Positions 25,901-33,894 are shown, counted from the stretch's first letter. The stretch: DNA of 64,000 bases from Chloroflexota bacterium (GCA_009840355.1 VXNZ01000021.1:1-64000); one strand, 5' to 3'. Program-made: numbers and translations. The notes: a model not told the origin generated them from the sequence alone.

Positions 25901-26894
25901 TATGGATTTCCGTTAGCTCGGACGGAATGCCGCCGGTGAGCTCGTTCCCTTCAAGCCATAACGAATTCAGGTTGGCAAGCCTGCCCAACTCAGGCGGTAT
26001 TTCACCGCTAATCCGGTTGTATCCCAACGCCAGTTCTCGCAGGTGGCTGAGATTCCCCAACTCGGGCGGTATTTCGCCGCTAATCCGGTTGTTCCCCAAC
26101 ACCAGATATTGCAGGTGGCTGAGATTCCCCAACTCAGGCGGTATCGTACCCACGAGTTCGTTGTGCCCAAGCGATAATACGACAACCCGCCCGTCTGCAT
26201 CCACATGCACGCCATGCCACTCGCGCAGCGGCCTGTCGCTCAGCCAGTTCTCATTGTTGTGCCAGTCGTCGCCGTTAGTGGCGTAGTAGAGCGCGACCAG
26301 CACCTCAAAGTCCAAGAGGTTTGCGCCGGGCGGCACGGGTATCCCCGGGTCGTCGGCCGTGAATTCCAGCGTGAGCATGAAGAGTTCTCCGATACCCGCA
26401 GCCGGATCATAGGTCGTCGCCTCTATCGTGTACACGCCGGCATCAAGCGTCGCTTCTATGCGCGAGTTCAGATTTCCCCTATCGATGTCGTCATTCTTGC
26501 GCAGCGCCTCACCGTCCTTGCCTGCGCCGCTTAGCAGATACAAATATGTGTCCGTTGACGATTCCAGCGTTATCACCACCTCCGTTGTGCGGCTCAGGCT
26601 GAAGGGATGGTAGCGAGCGTAGTAGTCGCCATCGCTGGGTCTGTCCGCATCGACAGGTCTGTTCCCGGAGAGACATCCATCATTCCACTTTCCCTCGATG
26701 GTCGAGCCGGCAAGCAAGAATGGAATGGGATACACAGGATCGACGCAGTCATCTACGTAATGCGCGGGTGGCGCATACGTGTCGGGCTGCGCGCCGGCAG
26801 TCCCGCCGTTCGCCTGCGCGAACAGCGCGCCCACGACCGCAAGGACGATTACGACCAGACGAACTGACGTACCGGAACACCGCTTAACTGGCAA
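22965..26894 (-). CDS. Secreted PPC-LRR-CARDB protein with HExxHxxGxxD metallopeptidase motif
   Basis: A 1309-residue exported protein. The order is: signal peptide (about 1-35, VVIVLAVVGALFA); a PPC-like beta domain (about 45-190, DDYYAR-type YYARYHPFSLS and TDTYLYLLSGAG); a cap plus about eight plant-type LRRs of 24 residues (G-x-IPPELGNL-x-x-L); a second PPC-like domain (about 445-580); a second LRR block of about six; a CARDB-like domain (about 835-960); and a region with HELLHQLGTIDLY at about 1047-1059. That motif fits a zinc peptidase with two His and a Gly-x-x-Asp third-ligand pattern. A carboxypeptidase-regulatory-like fold (VRVLDSDGSPTPDVSLRF) follows. I choose TTG 26894, just after the SelA-like gene stop, because it places the signal peptide at the N-terminus; the frame is open to 27014. 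Likely a surface adhesin or protease. The protease activity is inferred from one motif. Confidence 0.8.
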   Translation of the reverse strand: MPVKRCSGTSVRLVVIVLAVVGALFAQANGGTAGAQPDTYAPPAHYVDDCVDPVYPIPFLLAGSTIEGKWNDGCLSGNRPVDADRPSDGDYYARYHPFSLSRTTEVVITLESSTDTYLYLLSGAGKDGEALRKNDDIDRGNLNSRIEATLDAGVYTIEATTYDPAAGIGELFMLTLEFTADDPGIPVPPGANLLDFEVLVALYYATNGDDWHNNENWLSDRPLREWHGVHVDADGRVVVLSLGHNELVGTIPPELGNLSHLQYLVLGNNRISGEIPPELGNLSHLRELALGYNRISGEIPPELGRLANLNSLWLEGNELTGGIPSELTEIHNPKGLFLSHNYLTGEIPSELSLLGSLVYLELEFNQLTGPVPPELGNLTYLNSLILNDNSLSGQLPQSLTNLRYLQTLHFHDNAGLCAPDDAEFQDWTLTVPNFTGDTCDEPPVVDDCVETLSADGTISGVWTDACLSDNRPADDKRPRGGDYYARYYTFRLVERSDVTITLESETDTYLYVLNGAGAGGNALHSNDDIDYAAGDSNSRIEVPLQTGEYTIEATTYDSDAGGRFTLTVSGIDAPPTPPDPTPLPSADADRAALVALYNATNGDDWRANTNWLTDAPLNQWYGVRTNSEGRATELRIGWNNLMGQLPSELGNLRDLRELWLNNNSLSGEIPPELGNLTDLEALDFGDNKLTGAIPVEMGDMVNLTWLSVGSNQLTGKVPDELGNLVNLKHLILHANQLMGELPESLTSFNQLIEFRFDSNSGLCAPDSTEFQEWLQSIATVVGINCSDNYGWSHRPVFDGGIDLGVTYIERLPRYPSYMVTYFANQYECPYPFDEPRGPIVCPEQDNVKRWPDAGETVDLRAHIWNFGDTASGPFNYRWLLGEIVVSTGRHEGLETGGSAEIPLSMRWPGSGSNPTVTFEIDPDDSVLELLENNNTLVDWIKGYTLGFYFTPVAYESLRLSNEPGQAIQSPEHWIHGNVSRLNELLAEAGLDERVRAELFHISEDRNLASSHNLRRYMDGWWGTIDNEGSFFTLDGYQNRPEIDWGLLHELLHQLGTIDLYQMRPGPQNILLRDANRPGYKAGCGEDYWTHEWICYEFPKGIGDIMSGSPDQIVGAHTAGGLRSNTGHRRGFYGEYLYDTPQTTSVRVLDSDGSPTPDVSLRFYQYELQPEGHILDATPEFTLTTDTSGVAVLPNLGITGIVTATGHQLKPNPFGHIDVVGTNGLFIIEMEGAACTNYEWLTIVDLNLAYWNGQTGSALFDRTFRCPPPSGSGMPSGIPADAGIEHRMPPTYSPYTQFAPQTDSRSTPAR
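25985..26150 (-). repeat. Near-identical 72-bp LRR-coding tandem repeats
   Basis: Within the first LRR block, units of 72 bp (24 codons) repeat with very few differences: CTGAGATTCCCCAACTC and GGCGGTATTTCGCCGCTAA recur at 72-base intervals between about 25985 and 26150. The DNA-level similarity, including third positions, points to recent unit duplication or gene conversion rather than old divergence. Confidence 0.7.
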
Positions 26895-26902
26895 ACTTAT
26901 CT

Positions 26903-28063
26903 CTACTTGTTGAACAGCGCAGCTATCCTCTCTCCGACCACATGCTCTTCGCCTTCGTTTAGGCCGAAGGTGTGAATGGTGATGCAGTCTTCCCAGTCTC
27001 GGACGCGCGTCCATATCGGCGGGTCGCCTGCCTTTAGCTTGTCCACGACTTCCTGCACGGTCATGCCGGTTACGGCTGGGTCAACGCGCAGGTCTAGTCC
27101 GAACGGCTGATGGCCGATGATGTTGTCCAGCATCACCGCACTCACGCCGTCGATGCCTTGCAGAGCGTCGATTATGGTCTGCGTCCTGCTCTCGGTGATG
27201 GCGAGACGCTCTTCGTGGTTCATTGTCATCCAGCGGCGCGTGGCGGCGACCGCGCCAATCATCTCCTGGCGGTCAATCTTCTGCGGCCTGCCCACGCCGC
27301 GCACTCGCCTGCCCTCGTAAGAGGCGAATGCCTGATAGCTGAGTTTGCGAATCATGTCCTCAGTGCCGAGCGCAAGCCCGACAGACTGCGGCGCGCCCAT
27401 GTACTTTGCCGCGATGCACTGGAAGTCGGCGCCCATCCGCACATATTTGCCGAAGTTTTCCAGCGGGTATATCTGCCCCGCCGCGTCCACGGTTACCGGC
27501 ACGCCGTGCGCGTGCGCTATCTCGATGGTGTCTTCCAAAGACAACGCCTGCGGGTCCGGCGACTGCTCGACGGCATAGTAATGCACGCCCGCAGTGTTGG
27601 GTCCAATGGCGTTCTCCAAATCTTCGCGCGTCGTCTGCTCATCAGAGCCGAAGTCCACAAGTTTCGCGCCGGCGAGTTCAAGACAGCGGTCGTACCAGTA
27701 GTGCTGCATATATCGCTGCCGCCGCTGGATGAGGATTTCGTTCTTCATGCCGGTGGTGTCGGGCAGCTGCTGAATCTTGTCGTCGTCGTCGCCCGCCATC
27801 AGCGCAGCCGTGGCGAGCGTGAGCGCGGAGCCCGCGCCCGATGTGATGTACGCGGCTGGCACATCCACCATGTCGGCAATCGCCTGTCCCGCGCGCTCCT
27901 GCAAGTCCATCAGCGGGATGTATGCTGCATCCGCCTTGTCCATCGCCTCGCGCACTTCCGGCGCGGGCGTTGAGCCGCCCAGCATCGTAACGCTGCCAAT
28001 GGCGTTGATTATCGGCGTTGCGCCCAGTTCCTTGTAAATCTCTGCCCAGTTGGAATCTGCCAT
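26903..28063 (-). CDS. SelA-like PLP-dependent enzyme (DgaE/aminotransferase-V fold)
   Basis: A 386-residue PLP enzyme of the SelA/DgaE-like branch of fold type I. The N-terminus PIINAIGSVTMLGGS matches the family's INA-G-T-x-T-LGGS pattern, then AAYITSGAGSALTLATAAL, TVDAAGQIYP and the PLP-binding Lys 220 in CIAAKYMGAPQS. True SelA (selenocysteine synthase) is larger and occurs with selB/selC, which are not seen here. A beta-eliminating lyase such as 2-amino-2-deoxygluconate-6-phosphate ammonia-lyase is more likely. ATG 28063 has GGAGAGG about 6 bases upstream. It is the third gene in a minus-strand run ending in the LRR protein. Confidence 0.8.
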   Translation of the reverse strand: MADSNWAEIYKELGATPIINAIGSVTMLGGSTPAPEVREAMDKADAAYIPLMDLQERAGQAIADMVDVPAAYITSGAGSALTLATAALMAGDDDDKIQQLPDTTGMKNEILIQRRQRYMQHYWYDRCLELAGAKLVDFGSDEQTTREDLENAIGPNTAGVHYYAVEQSPDPQALSLEDTIEIAHAHGVPVTVDAAGQIYPLENFGKYVRMGADFQCIAAKYMGAPQSVGLALGTEDMIRKLSYQAFASYEGRRVRGVGRPQKIDRQEMIGAVAATRRWMTMNHEERLAITESRTQTIIDALQGIDGVSAVMLDNIIGHQPFGLDLRVDPAVTGMTVQEVVDKLKAGDPPIWTRVRDWEDCITIHTFGLNEGEEHVVGERIAALFNK

Positions 28064-28087
28064 TTTATCCTCTCCTATATACATTTC

Positions 28088-28654
28088 CTACAATCTTGCG
28101 CTCTCAAATACGCCGGATACATCGATTTCTAAGTCTGGCAGCAGCGGCGACTTCACAACATCGCCCTCGCCGTACACTACCGCAGGAAGAAATTCCCCGC
28201 CTTGCGCGACATGGACTTCTATCGTTCTCGCGACTATATCGGCTATCCAATACTCGCGCACGCCGTGCCCTGCATACAGTTCTCGCTTCACTGTGCGGTC
28301 ATGCCGCGTGGTTGACGGCGACAAGACCTCGACCACCAGATCGGGGGCGCCTTGGATGCACTTTCCCCATTTGATTATGCTCAATCGCGCGTTGGAAATG
28401 AACATCATGTCCGGCTGAAGCACGACATCGTCAGCGAGCAGAACATCCTGAGGCGACATAATGACCCTTCCTAGGTTGTGCCTCGTGATGAACTCTTCAA
28501 ATACTTTGGTGAAGTAATACAGAAAAATCTGATGCTCTGGGATAGGCGTTGGCGCCATGCAAAGCTCCCCGTTTATGAGTTCGTACCGTTCGTCGGACTC
28601 CGGCAGGTCGAAGTAGTCTTGGGCGGTCAAGCGTGTCTGCGTCTTTGAAACCAT
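28088..28654 (-). CDS. Uma2 family protein (PD-(D/E)XK nuclease fold)
   Basis: A 188-residue Uma2/DUF820 protein. It opens with YFDLPESDERYELINGEL and has the nuclease-like core: Asp in LQPDMMFIS and Glu in PDLVVEVLSPST followed by a Lys-bearing KRELYAGHGVREYWIAD. The family is very abundant in Cyanobacteria and Chloroflexota and is predicted, not shown, to be an endonuclease. A perfect AGGAGGAG lies 5-6 bases before the ATG. It starts 10 bases after the preceding 104-residue gene. Confidence 0.85.
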   Translation of the reverse strand: MVSKTQTRLTAQDYFDLPESDERYELINGELCMAPTPIPEHQIFLYYFTKVFEEFITRHNLGRVIMSPQDVLLADDVVLQPDMMFISNARLSIIKWGKCIQGAPDLVVEVLSPSTTRHDRTVKRELYAGHGVREYWIADIVARTIEVHVAQGGEFLPAVVYGEGDVVKSPLLPDLEIDVSGVFESARL

Positions 28655-28664
28655 CGCACTCCTC

Positions 28665-28979
28665 CTAGCTCATATTCTGGAATCCGCCGTTGTTGTCGTA
28701 TTCGCGGGTGCTGTACACGCCGAGGTCTCGTCCCTGGTGCACATGGATGATAACTTCCTGCCGCACGATGCCTGCGGAATCCAGCAGTTCGCTGTCCAAA
28801 ATGTCGATGAGTTCGTGGACGTCTTCGCCGGTCAGGCTTTCATCGACACTCAATGTGCCGTGTACAATCACATCGGCAAAGTGCACATCCAGCCTGCCGA
28901 CGTTTCTGTTGCCTTCGATCACCGTGTAGCATTCCGAGAACGGTGTGCGGCACTCGCGTACGAAGTCATAATCTGCCAC
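28665..28979 (-). CDS. Hypothetical 104-residue protein paired with Uma2
   Basis: Not recognised. The N-terminus TPFSECYTVIEGNRNVGRLD and VHFADVIVHGTLSV suggest a small alpha/beta fold, with LTGEDVHELIDILDSELLDS as an acidic helix. It has no signal peptide. The GTG start at 28979 has AGGGG about 7 bases upstream. It precedes the Uma2 gene by 10 bases and heads the minus-strand run to the LRR protein. The close pairing with Uma2 suggests a functional link, which cannot be specified. Confidence 0.6.
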   Translation of the reverse strand: MADYDFVRECRTPFSECYTVIEGNRNVGRLDVHFADVIVHGTLSVDESLTGEDVHELIDILDSELLDSAGIVRQEVIIHVHQGRDLGVYSTREYDNNGGFQNMS

Positions 28980-29154
28980 TGTTATCCCCTACCTTGCCTA
29001 CCTTGAACGTCTGCCCTTGCACTCATATCGGATGCTGCTTTTATTGGATATTCAACGATTTGCTCATCGGTCAAATGGGTGGCGTTGTAATTCATTGTCC
29101 CCATCCTAGCCATTCTCTTGCGGGGAAGAGACTATTGCGAACGGGGCTAGATAA

Positions 29155-30459
29155 CTATCCTCGGATATGTCCGCTGCCCAGCACTGTCCATTTGTACGAT
29201 GTCAGTTCTTTCAGACCCATTGGTCCTCGAGCGTGCATTTTGTCAGTGCTGATGGCGACTTCTGCGCCTAACCCGAACTGCCCGCCGTCGTTGAAGCGCG
29301 TGGATGCGTTCACGAATACCGCGCCGGCGTCCACTTCGTCTAGGAAGCGCATTGCGGCTGCGTAGTCGTCGGTTACGATTGCCTCGGAATGGCCGGAGCC
29401 GTACATCTCGATGTGCTCCAGCGCCTCGTCCAGCGAGTCCACCACGCGCACACCTGCCGTCAGCGACAGATGCTCCGTGCTCCAATCTTCTTCGGTAACA
29501 TGCACCGCGCGCAAACCGGCGGACGACCCGAGCAGGCTGAGCGCGCGCGTGTCGCAGCGCATCTCGACGCCGGCATCTTCCCAACGCTTCGCAAGCGCGG
29601 GCAGGAACGACTGCGCCTGCGCCGAGTGCACCAACACGGTGTCCAGCGCATTGCACACAGAGGGGCGCGATACTTTGGCGTTGTTCACGATGTCCAACGC
29701 CATGTCTATGTCTGCTTGGCAGTCAACGTATGTGTGGCACACGCCGACGCCGCCGGTTATCGCCGGAATCGTCGCCTCTGACGCCACGCGGTTGATGAGC
29801 GCCTGACTGCCGCGCGGAATGAGCAAGTCAATGATGCCCTTCGCCGTAAGCATCTGCCCGACGACGGCACGGTCGGTCGTCTCCATCACTTGCACCGCGT
29901 CGTCCGGAATTCCTGCATCCGCTATTGAATCCTTGACCAGCGACGCGAGCGCGGTGTTGGAGTTTATGGCGTCGCTGCCGCCGCGCAGGATGATGGCGTT
30001 GCCCGACTTCAAGCACAGGGAGCTGATGTCGATGGTTACATTCGGCCGGCTCTCGTAGATCGCGCCGATGACGCCTAGCGGCACGCGCCGCTTGCCAACG
30101 CTCATACCGTTCGGCACATTGCGCATGTCGATCATCTCGCCAATCGGGTCAGGCAGCGCGGCGACGCCTCGCACATCGTTCGCCAAGCCTTCCAAGCGGT
30201 CAGGCGTGAGCAGCAAACGGTCAAGGAAATAGTCCTCCAGCCCGCGAGCCTTGCCATTGGCGATGTCTAGTTCGTTGGCGGCTAGTATCTCTTCTTCGCG
30301 CGCCTTCAAGCCGTTGGCTACATTGTGCAGCGCGGCGTTTTTCACTTCCGTGCTGATGGTCGCCAGCCTGCGCGCCGCCTTGCGAGCCACTAGTCCCTTG
30401 ACTTCGAGTTCATCGCTCGCCGTGCCGGATGTTCGTTCGATTGTCGCTGTACTCTGCAT
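29155..30459 (-). CDS. proA: Glutamate-5-semialdehyde dehydrogenase ProA
   Basis: Gamma-glutamyl phosphate reductase, second step of proline synthesis (NADPH-dependent). Clear motifs are VPLGVIGAIYESRPNVTID, KSGNAIILRGGSDAINSN, the catalytic Cys in KVSRPSVCNALDTVLVH, and FVNASTRFNDGGQFGLGAEV. From ATG 30459 the protein is 434 residues; CGGAG lies 7-8 bases upstream of it, whereas the outer ATG 30474 has no ribosome site. proB lies upstream on the same strand, but 277 bases including repeat debris separate them. Confidence 0.94.
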   Translation of the reverse strand: MQSTATIERTSGTASDELEVKGLVARKAARRLATISTEVKNAALHNVANGLKAREEEILAANELDIANGKARGLEDYFLDRLLLTPDRLEGLANDVRGVAALPDPIGEMIDMRNVPNGMSVGKRRVPLGVIGAIYESRPNVTIDISSLCLKSGNAIILRGGSDAINSNTALASLVKDSIADAGIPDDAVQVMETTDRAVVGQMLTAKGIIDLLIPRGSQALINRVASEATIPAITGGVGVCHTYVDCQADIDMALDIVNNAKVSRPSVCNALDTVLVHSAQAQSFLPALAKRWEDAGVEMRCDTRALSLLGSSAGLRAVHVTEEDWSTEHLSLTAGVRVVDSLDEALEHIEMYGSGHSEAIVTDDYAAAMRFLDEVDAGAVFVNASTRFNDGGQFGLGAEVAISTDKMHARGPMGLKELTSYKWTVLGSGHIRG

Positions 30460-30549
30460 CGGAAAACTCCGCATTCCAAAGGTTTGTGCTTATATTTGAT
30501 TCAATTGTTCTTTCTGCTAGGCTTTGTGGGCATTTTGACGATGTCTCTA

Positions 30550-30666
30550 ATTTGCTTGTCATTTCGAGCGAAAGCGAGAAATCTAAAGTCGAAAATAGGC
30601 TGATATACAATGACCCCTGCCTTCGCAGGGACATGCTTTAGATTCCTCACTGCGTTCGACATGATA
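30550..30666. repeat. MITE-family internal repeat between proB and proA
   Basis: GTCATTTCGAGCGAAAGCGA and AGATTCCTCACTGCGTTCG match the internal inverted pair of the element at 12817-12977, with an unrelated centre holding the hairpin CCTGCCTTCGCAGG (about 30617-30630). The terminal AGACGATTTCA repeats are missing. It occupies the centre of the proB-proA gap. Confidence 0.65.
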
Positions 30667-30736
30667 AGCGTATCTGCGCAAATGTCCACAGAACCTAGTT
30701 TAAGCAGATACTCCTACACTTACACAACACGGGCAG

Positions 30737-31981
30737 CTAAACAATAACCATGTTGTTGCGGTGGACTACTTCGTCGCCGTAGGTGACGCCTAGGATGTCG
30801 GCTATTTGTCGTGAGTGCTTGCCTTTTATTTCTGCGACTTCGCCGGCGCTGTAGTTGGTGATGCCCATGCCAATCTGCACGCTGTTGTCGTTTACGATGG
30901 ATACGAGATCGCCGCGTCGGAATGTGCCGTCCGCCGCTATGATACCTGCCGGAAGCAGGCTGCCGTGCCGCCGCTGCAATACACGCGCCGCGCCGCCATC
31001 GACACCGATTTCGCCCTTGATGGACAGCCCGCTCAGCATCCAGCGCTTGCGGCTTTCCATCCTGCCGCGCCGCGCCGGGAAAAATGTGCCGAGGTGCTCC
31101 CCGTCCACTATGCGCTCAATGATGTTCGGCGTCTTGCCGTTGGCGATGAACACATCGACACCGGAGCTCGCCGCGAGCTGCGCCGCCTGGAGTTTCGTGC
31201 GCATGCCGCCGCGTCCCAGCGCGTCGAGCGATGGTCCTCCCAGCCGTTCCACCTCTTCCTGCGTGACTCGCTCAACAAGCGGAATCATCCGCGCGTTAGA
31301 ATCGATATTCGGGTCGGCAGTGAATAAGCCATCAACCCTGCCCAGTATGATGAGCAGGTCGGCATCGACCAGATTCGCCACGAGCGCGGACAGCCTGTCG
31401 TTGTCGCCGAACACCTCGCCGGACAGTTCTTCGATGGCGACCACATCGTTCTCGTTGATGATAGGCACGACCCTGCGCCGCGAGAGTTCCATCAGTGCGT
31501 TGCGGATGTTGATGTAGCCCAGCCGGTCGGATATGTCGCGCTGCGAGATTAGCCCTTGCGCGATGGGGATTTCCTGCCAGCTGAAGAGCTGCTCGTAGGT
31601 GTGCATCAGGTGTCCCTGTCCGACGGCGGCGAGCGCCTGCTTCAGCGGCAGATTGCCGCCCTCCGCGGACACACCGAGCACGCGCCGTCCTGCTGCCACC
31701 GCCCCCGACGACACCAGCAGCACATCGCTGTTCCGAGCGTGCAGCCGGGCAATCTGTCCGACTAGCGCCGCCATCACTTCAATGTCGATGTTGTCGCCGC
31801 CGCCGGTCAGCAGCGCAGTGCCCGCCTTGATGACGACACGGCTGCTGTCGGGGCAGCCCTTCCATCTGTGGGCGGTCTTTGAATTGGCTGTGGCTATGGT
31901 TGTGTCGGTGGAATCGTGTGAGTTCTGCATAGTCGGCTCGGCAGCAGTCTGTTGCGGTTGATGTACGCGGCGGTAGGGCAT
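30737..31981 (-). CDS. proB: Glutamate 5-kinase ProB with PUA domain
   Basis: First enzyme of proline synthesis (glutamate + ATP to glutamyl 5-phosphate), feedback-inhibited by proline in most bacteria. The amino-acid kinase domain starts SRVVIKAGTALLTGG (an Ala replaces the usual Gly-Ser of KxGS), then VSSGAVAAGRRVLG, INENDVVAIEELSGEVFGDN, and GRGGMRTKLQAAQLAASSGV. The C-terminal 75 residues form a PUA domain (ARVLQRRHGSLLPAGIIAAD). The first about 45 residues are a non-conserved Thr/Ser-rich tail, so the true start could be ATG 31930. An extended -10 promoter lies just upstream. Confidence 0.92.
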   Translation of the reverse strand: MPYRRVHQPQQTAAEPTMQNSHDSTDTTIATANSKTAHRWKGCPDSSRVVIKAGTALLTGGGDNIDIEVMAALVGQIARLHARNSDVLLVSSGAVAAGRRVLGVSAEGGNLPLKQALAAVGQGHLMHTYEQLFSWQEIPIAQGLISQRDISDRLGYINIRNALMELSRRRVVPIINENDVVAIEELSGEVFGDNDRLSALVANLVDADLLIILGRVDGLFTADPNIDSNARMIPLVERVTQEEVERLGGPSLDALGRGGMRTKLQAAQLAASSGVDVFIANGKTPNIIERIVDGEHLGTFFPARRGRMESRKRWMLSGLSIKGEIGVDGGAARVLQRRHGSLLPAGIIAADGTFRRGDLVSIVNDNSVQIGMGITNYSAGEVAEIKGKHSRQIADILGVTYGDEVVHRNNMVIV

Positions 31982-32001
31982 GATACCCGAAACCCTGTGC
32001 C

Positions 32002-32010
32002 ATTATATCA
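32002..32010 (-). promoter_or_regulatory. Extended -10 promoter of proB
   Basis: On the minus strand TGA-TATAAT is a perfect extended -10 element 20 bases before ATG 31981. It implies a very short leader for that start, or about 65 bases if translation begins at 31930. Confidence 0.5.
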
Positions 32011-32089
32011 GCATAACAACGGCGAAACCTAACGGTGAACCCGTTACAATACAGTCTGACTAGCCGAAAGTGACACTCGGAGCCTTATA

Positions 32090-32852
32090 ATGGCGAATTC
32101 ACGGACAATCCCAAATGAGTGGAAGACAAGGACGTTCCCCGACATATTCTATGAAGAGCCGGAGATTGCCGAGGACGCTGCCGTGGGGGAAACCGCCCTC
32201 ATGCAAATCAAAGGACTGCTCTGGCAGCGATACGGTGGGCTAGCGGATGTGTTTATCGCAGGCATGGTCTATGTTGCCTACGACAAGTCGGACGGCAATA
32301 GGCGTGTGCAGCCGGACTACTTCATATCGTTCGATGTGGACGCGGAAGCGATACGTTGGCGTTTGCCGAACTACTGGCTATGGGAGGCGGGCAAGGCGCC
32401 GGACTTCGTGATGGAAGTCGGCTCGCCAAGCACTGCCCAGAACGATCTAGGCGCAAAGCGCGACCTGTACGCAGAAATGGGCGTCAAAGAATACTGGTTG
32501 TTCGATCCGGCGGACGGCGACATCTACGGGCGGCCGATGCAGGGTTTGCGCCTAGTCGATGGCGAGTATCAGCCAATCGACATCCAAATCGGCGAGGACG
32601 GATCGCTAATATCGCACAGCGCGGCTGCTTAACCTAGACTTCTACTATCACGAAGGCGAGTTCGACGTGCTAGATCCTGATACGGGAAGCACCATCAACG
32701 AACTGACAATCGCCCACGAAGATTTGCGCCAAATGCAAGAGCGCCTAGACTTGGAGCGCGAGACTAGCCTAGCGGAACGGCAAGCACGACTAGCCGCAGA
32801 GGCGGAAAACGCCAGTCTCGGCGAGCAGTTACGCCGCCTGCAAGGTCAGTAG
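32090..32852 (+). pseudogene. Uma2 family protein with C-terminal coiled coil, frameshifted
   Basis: The first frame (32090-32632) encodes a Uma2 nuclease-like domain: Asp in VQPDYFISFD, Glu in PDFVMEVGSPSTA and KRDLYAEMGVKEYWLFDP. It stops soon after GEDGSLISHSA. The usual continuation of this subfamily (LNLDFYYHEGEFDVLDPDTG, then a Glu/Arg-rich coiled coil LDLERETSLAERQARLAAEA) lies in the next frame up to 32852. One extra base (or two missing) near 32620-32625 explains it, and the joined protein would be about 254 residues, normal for coiled-coil Uma2. The truncated frame might still give a working nuclease domain. GGAG about 8 bases before the ATG supports the start. Confidence 0.75.
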
Positions 32853-32893
32853 CCTTTGCACACTAGGAGGCTTGCTATCCGACAGCCGCGCGC

Positions 32894-33844
32894 CTAAATC
32901 GTGCTGACCAGGTTTGTCCACAGCTCGGTGACGGCGGGGGCATCCACTTCCATGGCTACGGACACATTCGGCTTGGCGGTCGAGTTCTTGCGCAGGTCCG
33001 CCACCGTGAAGCCGCGCGCGAATTCGCCCTGCGTTTCTACTCGCACATGCATATCGCGCAAGCCAAATAGCTCGGGCGCGATCGCATACGCCATCGGGCT
33101 GAGGTCGGAGTATTGCACGCCATCCGGGTTGTGCAGGCGGTTGTCGTTCTTATAAGCGCGGTTGATGAAGCGCGTCGCCTGCTGCAGCAAATTCGTCGCG
33201 GGCGTTCCGGCATCCCAAACGCGCTGTTGCTGCGCGCCCGACACTTCCACCTGGTTGCACACGTCCAAGCCGACCTGCGTAACACGCGCGCCCGATCGAT
33301 ACACGGCGTCAGCAGCCTCCGGGTCGCCTGCGATGTTTGCGGTCGCCAGCGGGGTTACATTGCCCGGCTGGAAGAGCGCTCCACCCATCACCACAATCTC
33401 GCCGACGCACTCGGCAAAGCGAGGCTCGATGCTCATAGCGAGCGCGACATTGGTCTGCCGGCCAATAGCCATTATCGTTAGTTCGCCCGGTGCCGTCAGC
33501 ACGCGGTCGATGAGTTCGGGTACGGCATGCCTCACCCGAAGGCTCTTGATTGGCAGGGGCCATTCGATATTTCCGATACCGTCGTCGCCGTGAATATGGG
33601 ACGCGTAAGTCGGCACCTGATAGGTCAGTGTCCGCCCCACGCCTTGATACACCGGAATATCAGTGCGTCCGGCTGCTTCCAGTATCCGCAGCGCGTTCAC
33701 CGTGCATTGCTCCACTGATGCGTTGCCATGCACCGTAGTAATTGCTTCCACTTGCAACTTGTCGCTCGCCAACGCCATCAGAATAGCCGCCGTGTCGTCA
33801 ATACCCGGGTCGGCGTCAATTATCACCCGCTTTGCCTGTGCCAT
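32894..33844 (-). CDS. Inosine-uridine preferring nucleoside hydrolase family protein
   Basis: A 316-residue ribonucleoside hydrolase (nucleoside + water to base + ribose). The Ca2+-binding signature DADPGIDD (residues 10-17) and ITTVHGNASVEQCTVNALRI are unmistakable. LTIMAIGRQTNVALAM, EIVVMGGALFQPGNVTP and ANIAGDPEAADAVY follow as expected. Typical length. GAGG about 7 bases before the ATG. It probably serves purine/pyrimidine salvage; whether it prefers inosine, uridine or another nucleoside cannot be told. Single-gene unit. Confidence 0.92.
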   Translation of the reverse strand: MAQAKRVIIDADPGIDDTAAILMALASDKLQVEAITTVHGNASVEQCTVNALRILEAAGRTDIPVYQGVGRTLTYQVPTYASHIHGDDGIGNIEWPLPIKSLRVRHAVPELIDRVLTAPGELTIMAIGRQTNVALAMSIEPRFAECVGEIVVMGGALFQPGNVTPLATANIAGDPEAADAVYRSGARVTQVGLDVCNQVEVSGAQQQRVWDAGTPATNLLQQATRFINRAYKNDNRLHNPDGVQYSDLSPMAYAIAPELFGLRDMHVRVETQGEFARGFTVADLRKNSTAKPNVSVAMEVDAPAVTELWTNLVSTI

Positions 33845-33894
33845 CTCAAACCTCTAATCTTCGCAAATCATTCCCGTTCGTAGTGGGCTTATCG

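Noticed and set aside
32667-32852. A separate 61-residue coiled-coil gene after Uma2
   Set aside because: The sequence, starting some codons earlier, is the usual C-terminal tail of coiled-coil Uma2 proteins displaced by a frameshift, so it is part of that gene.
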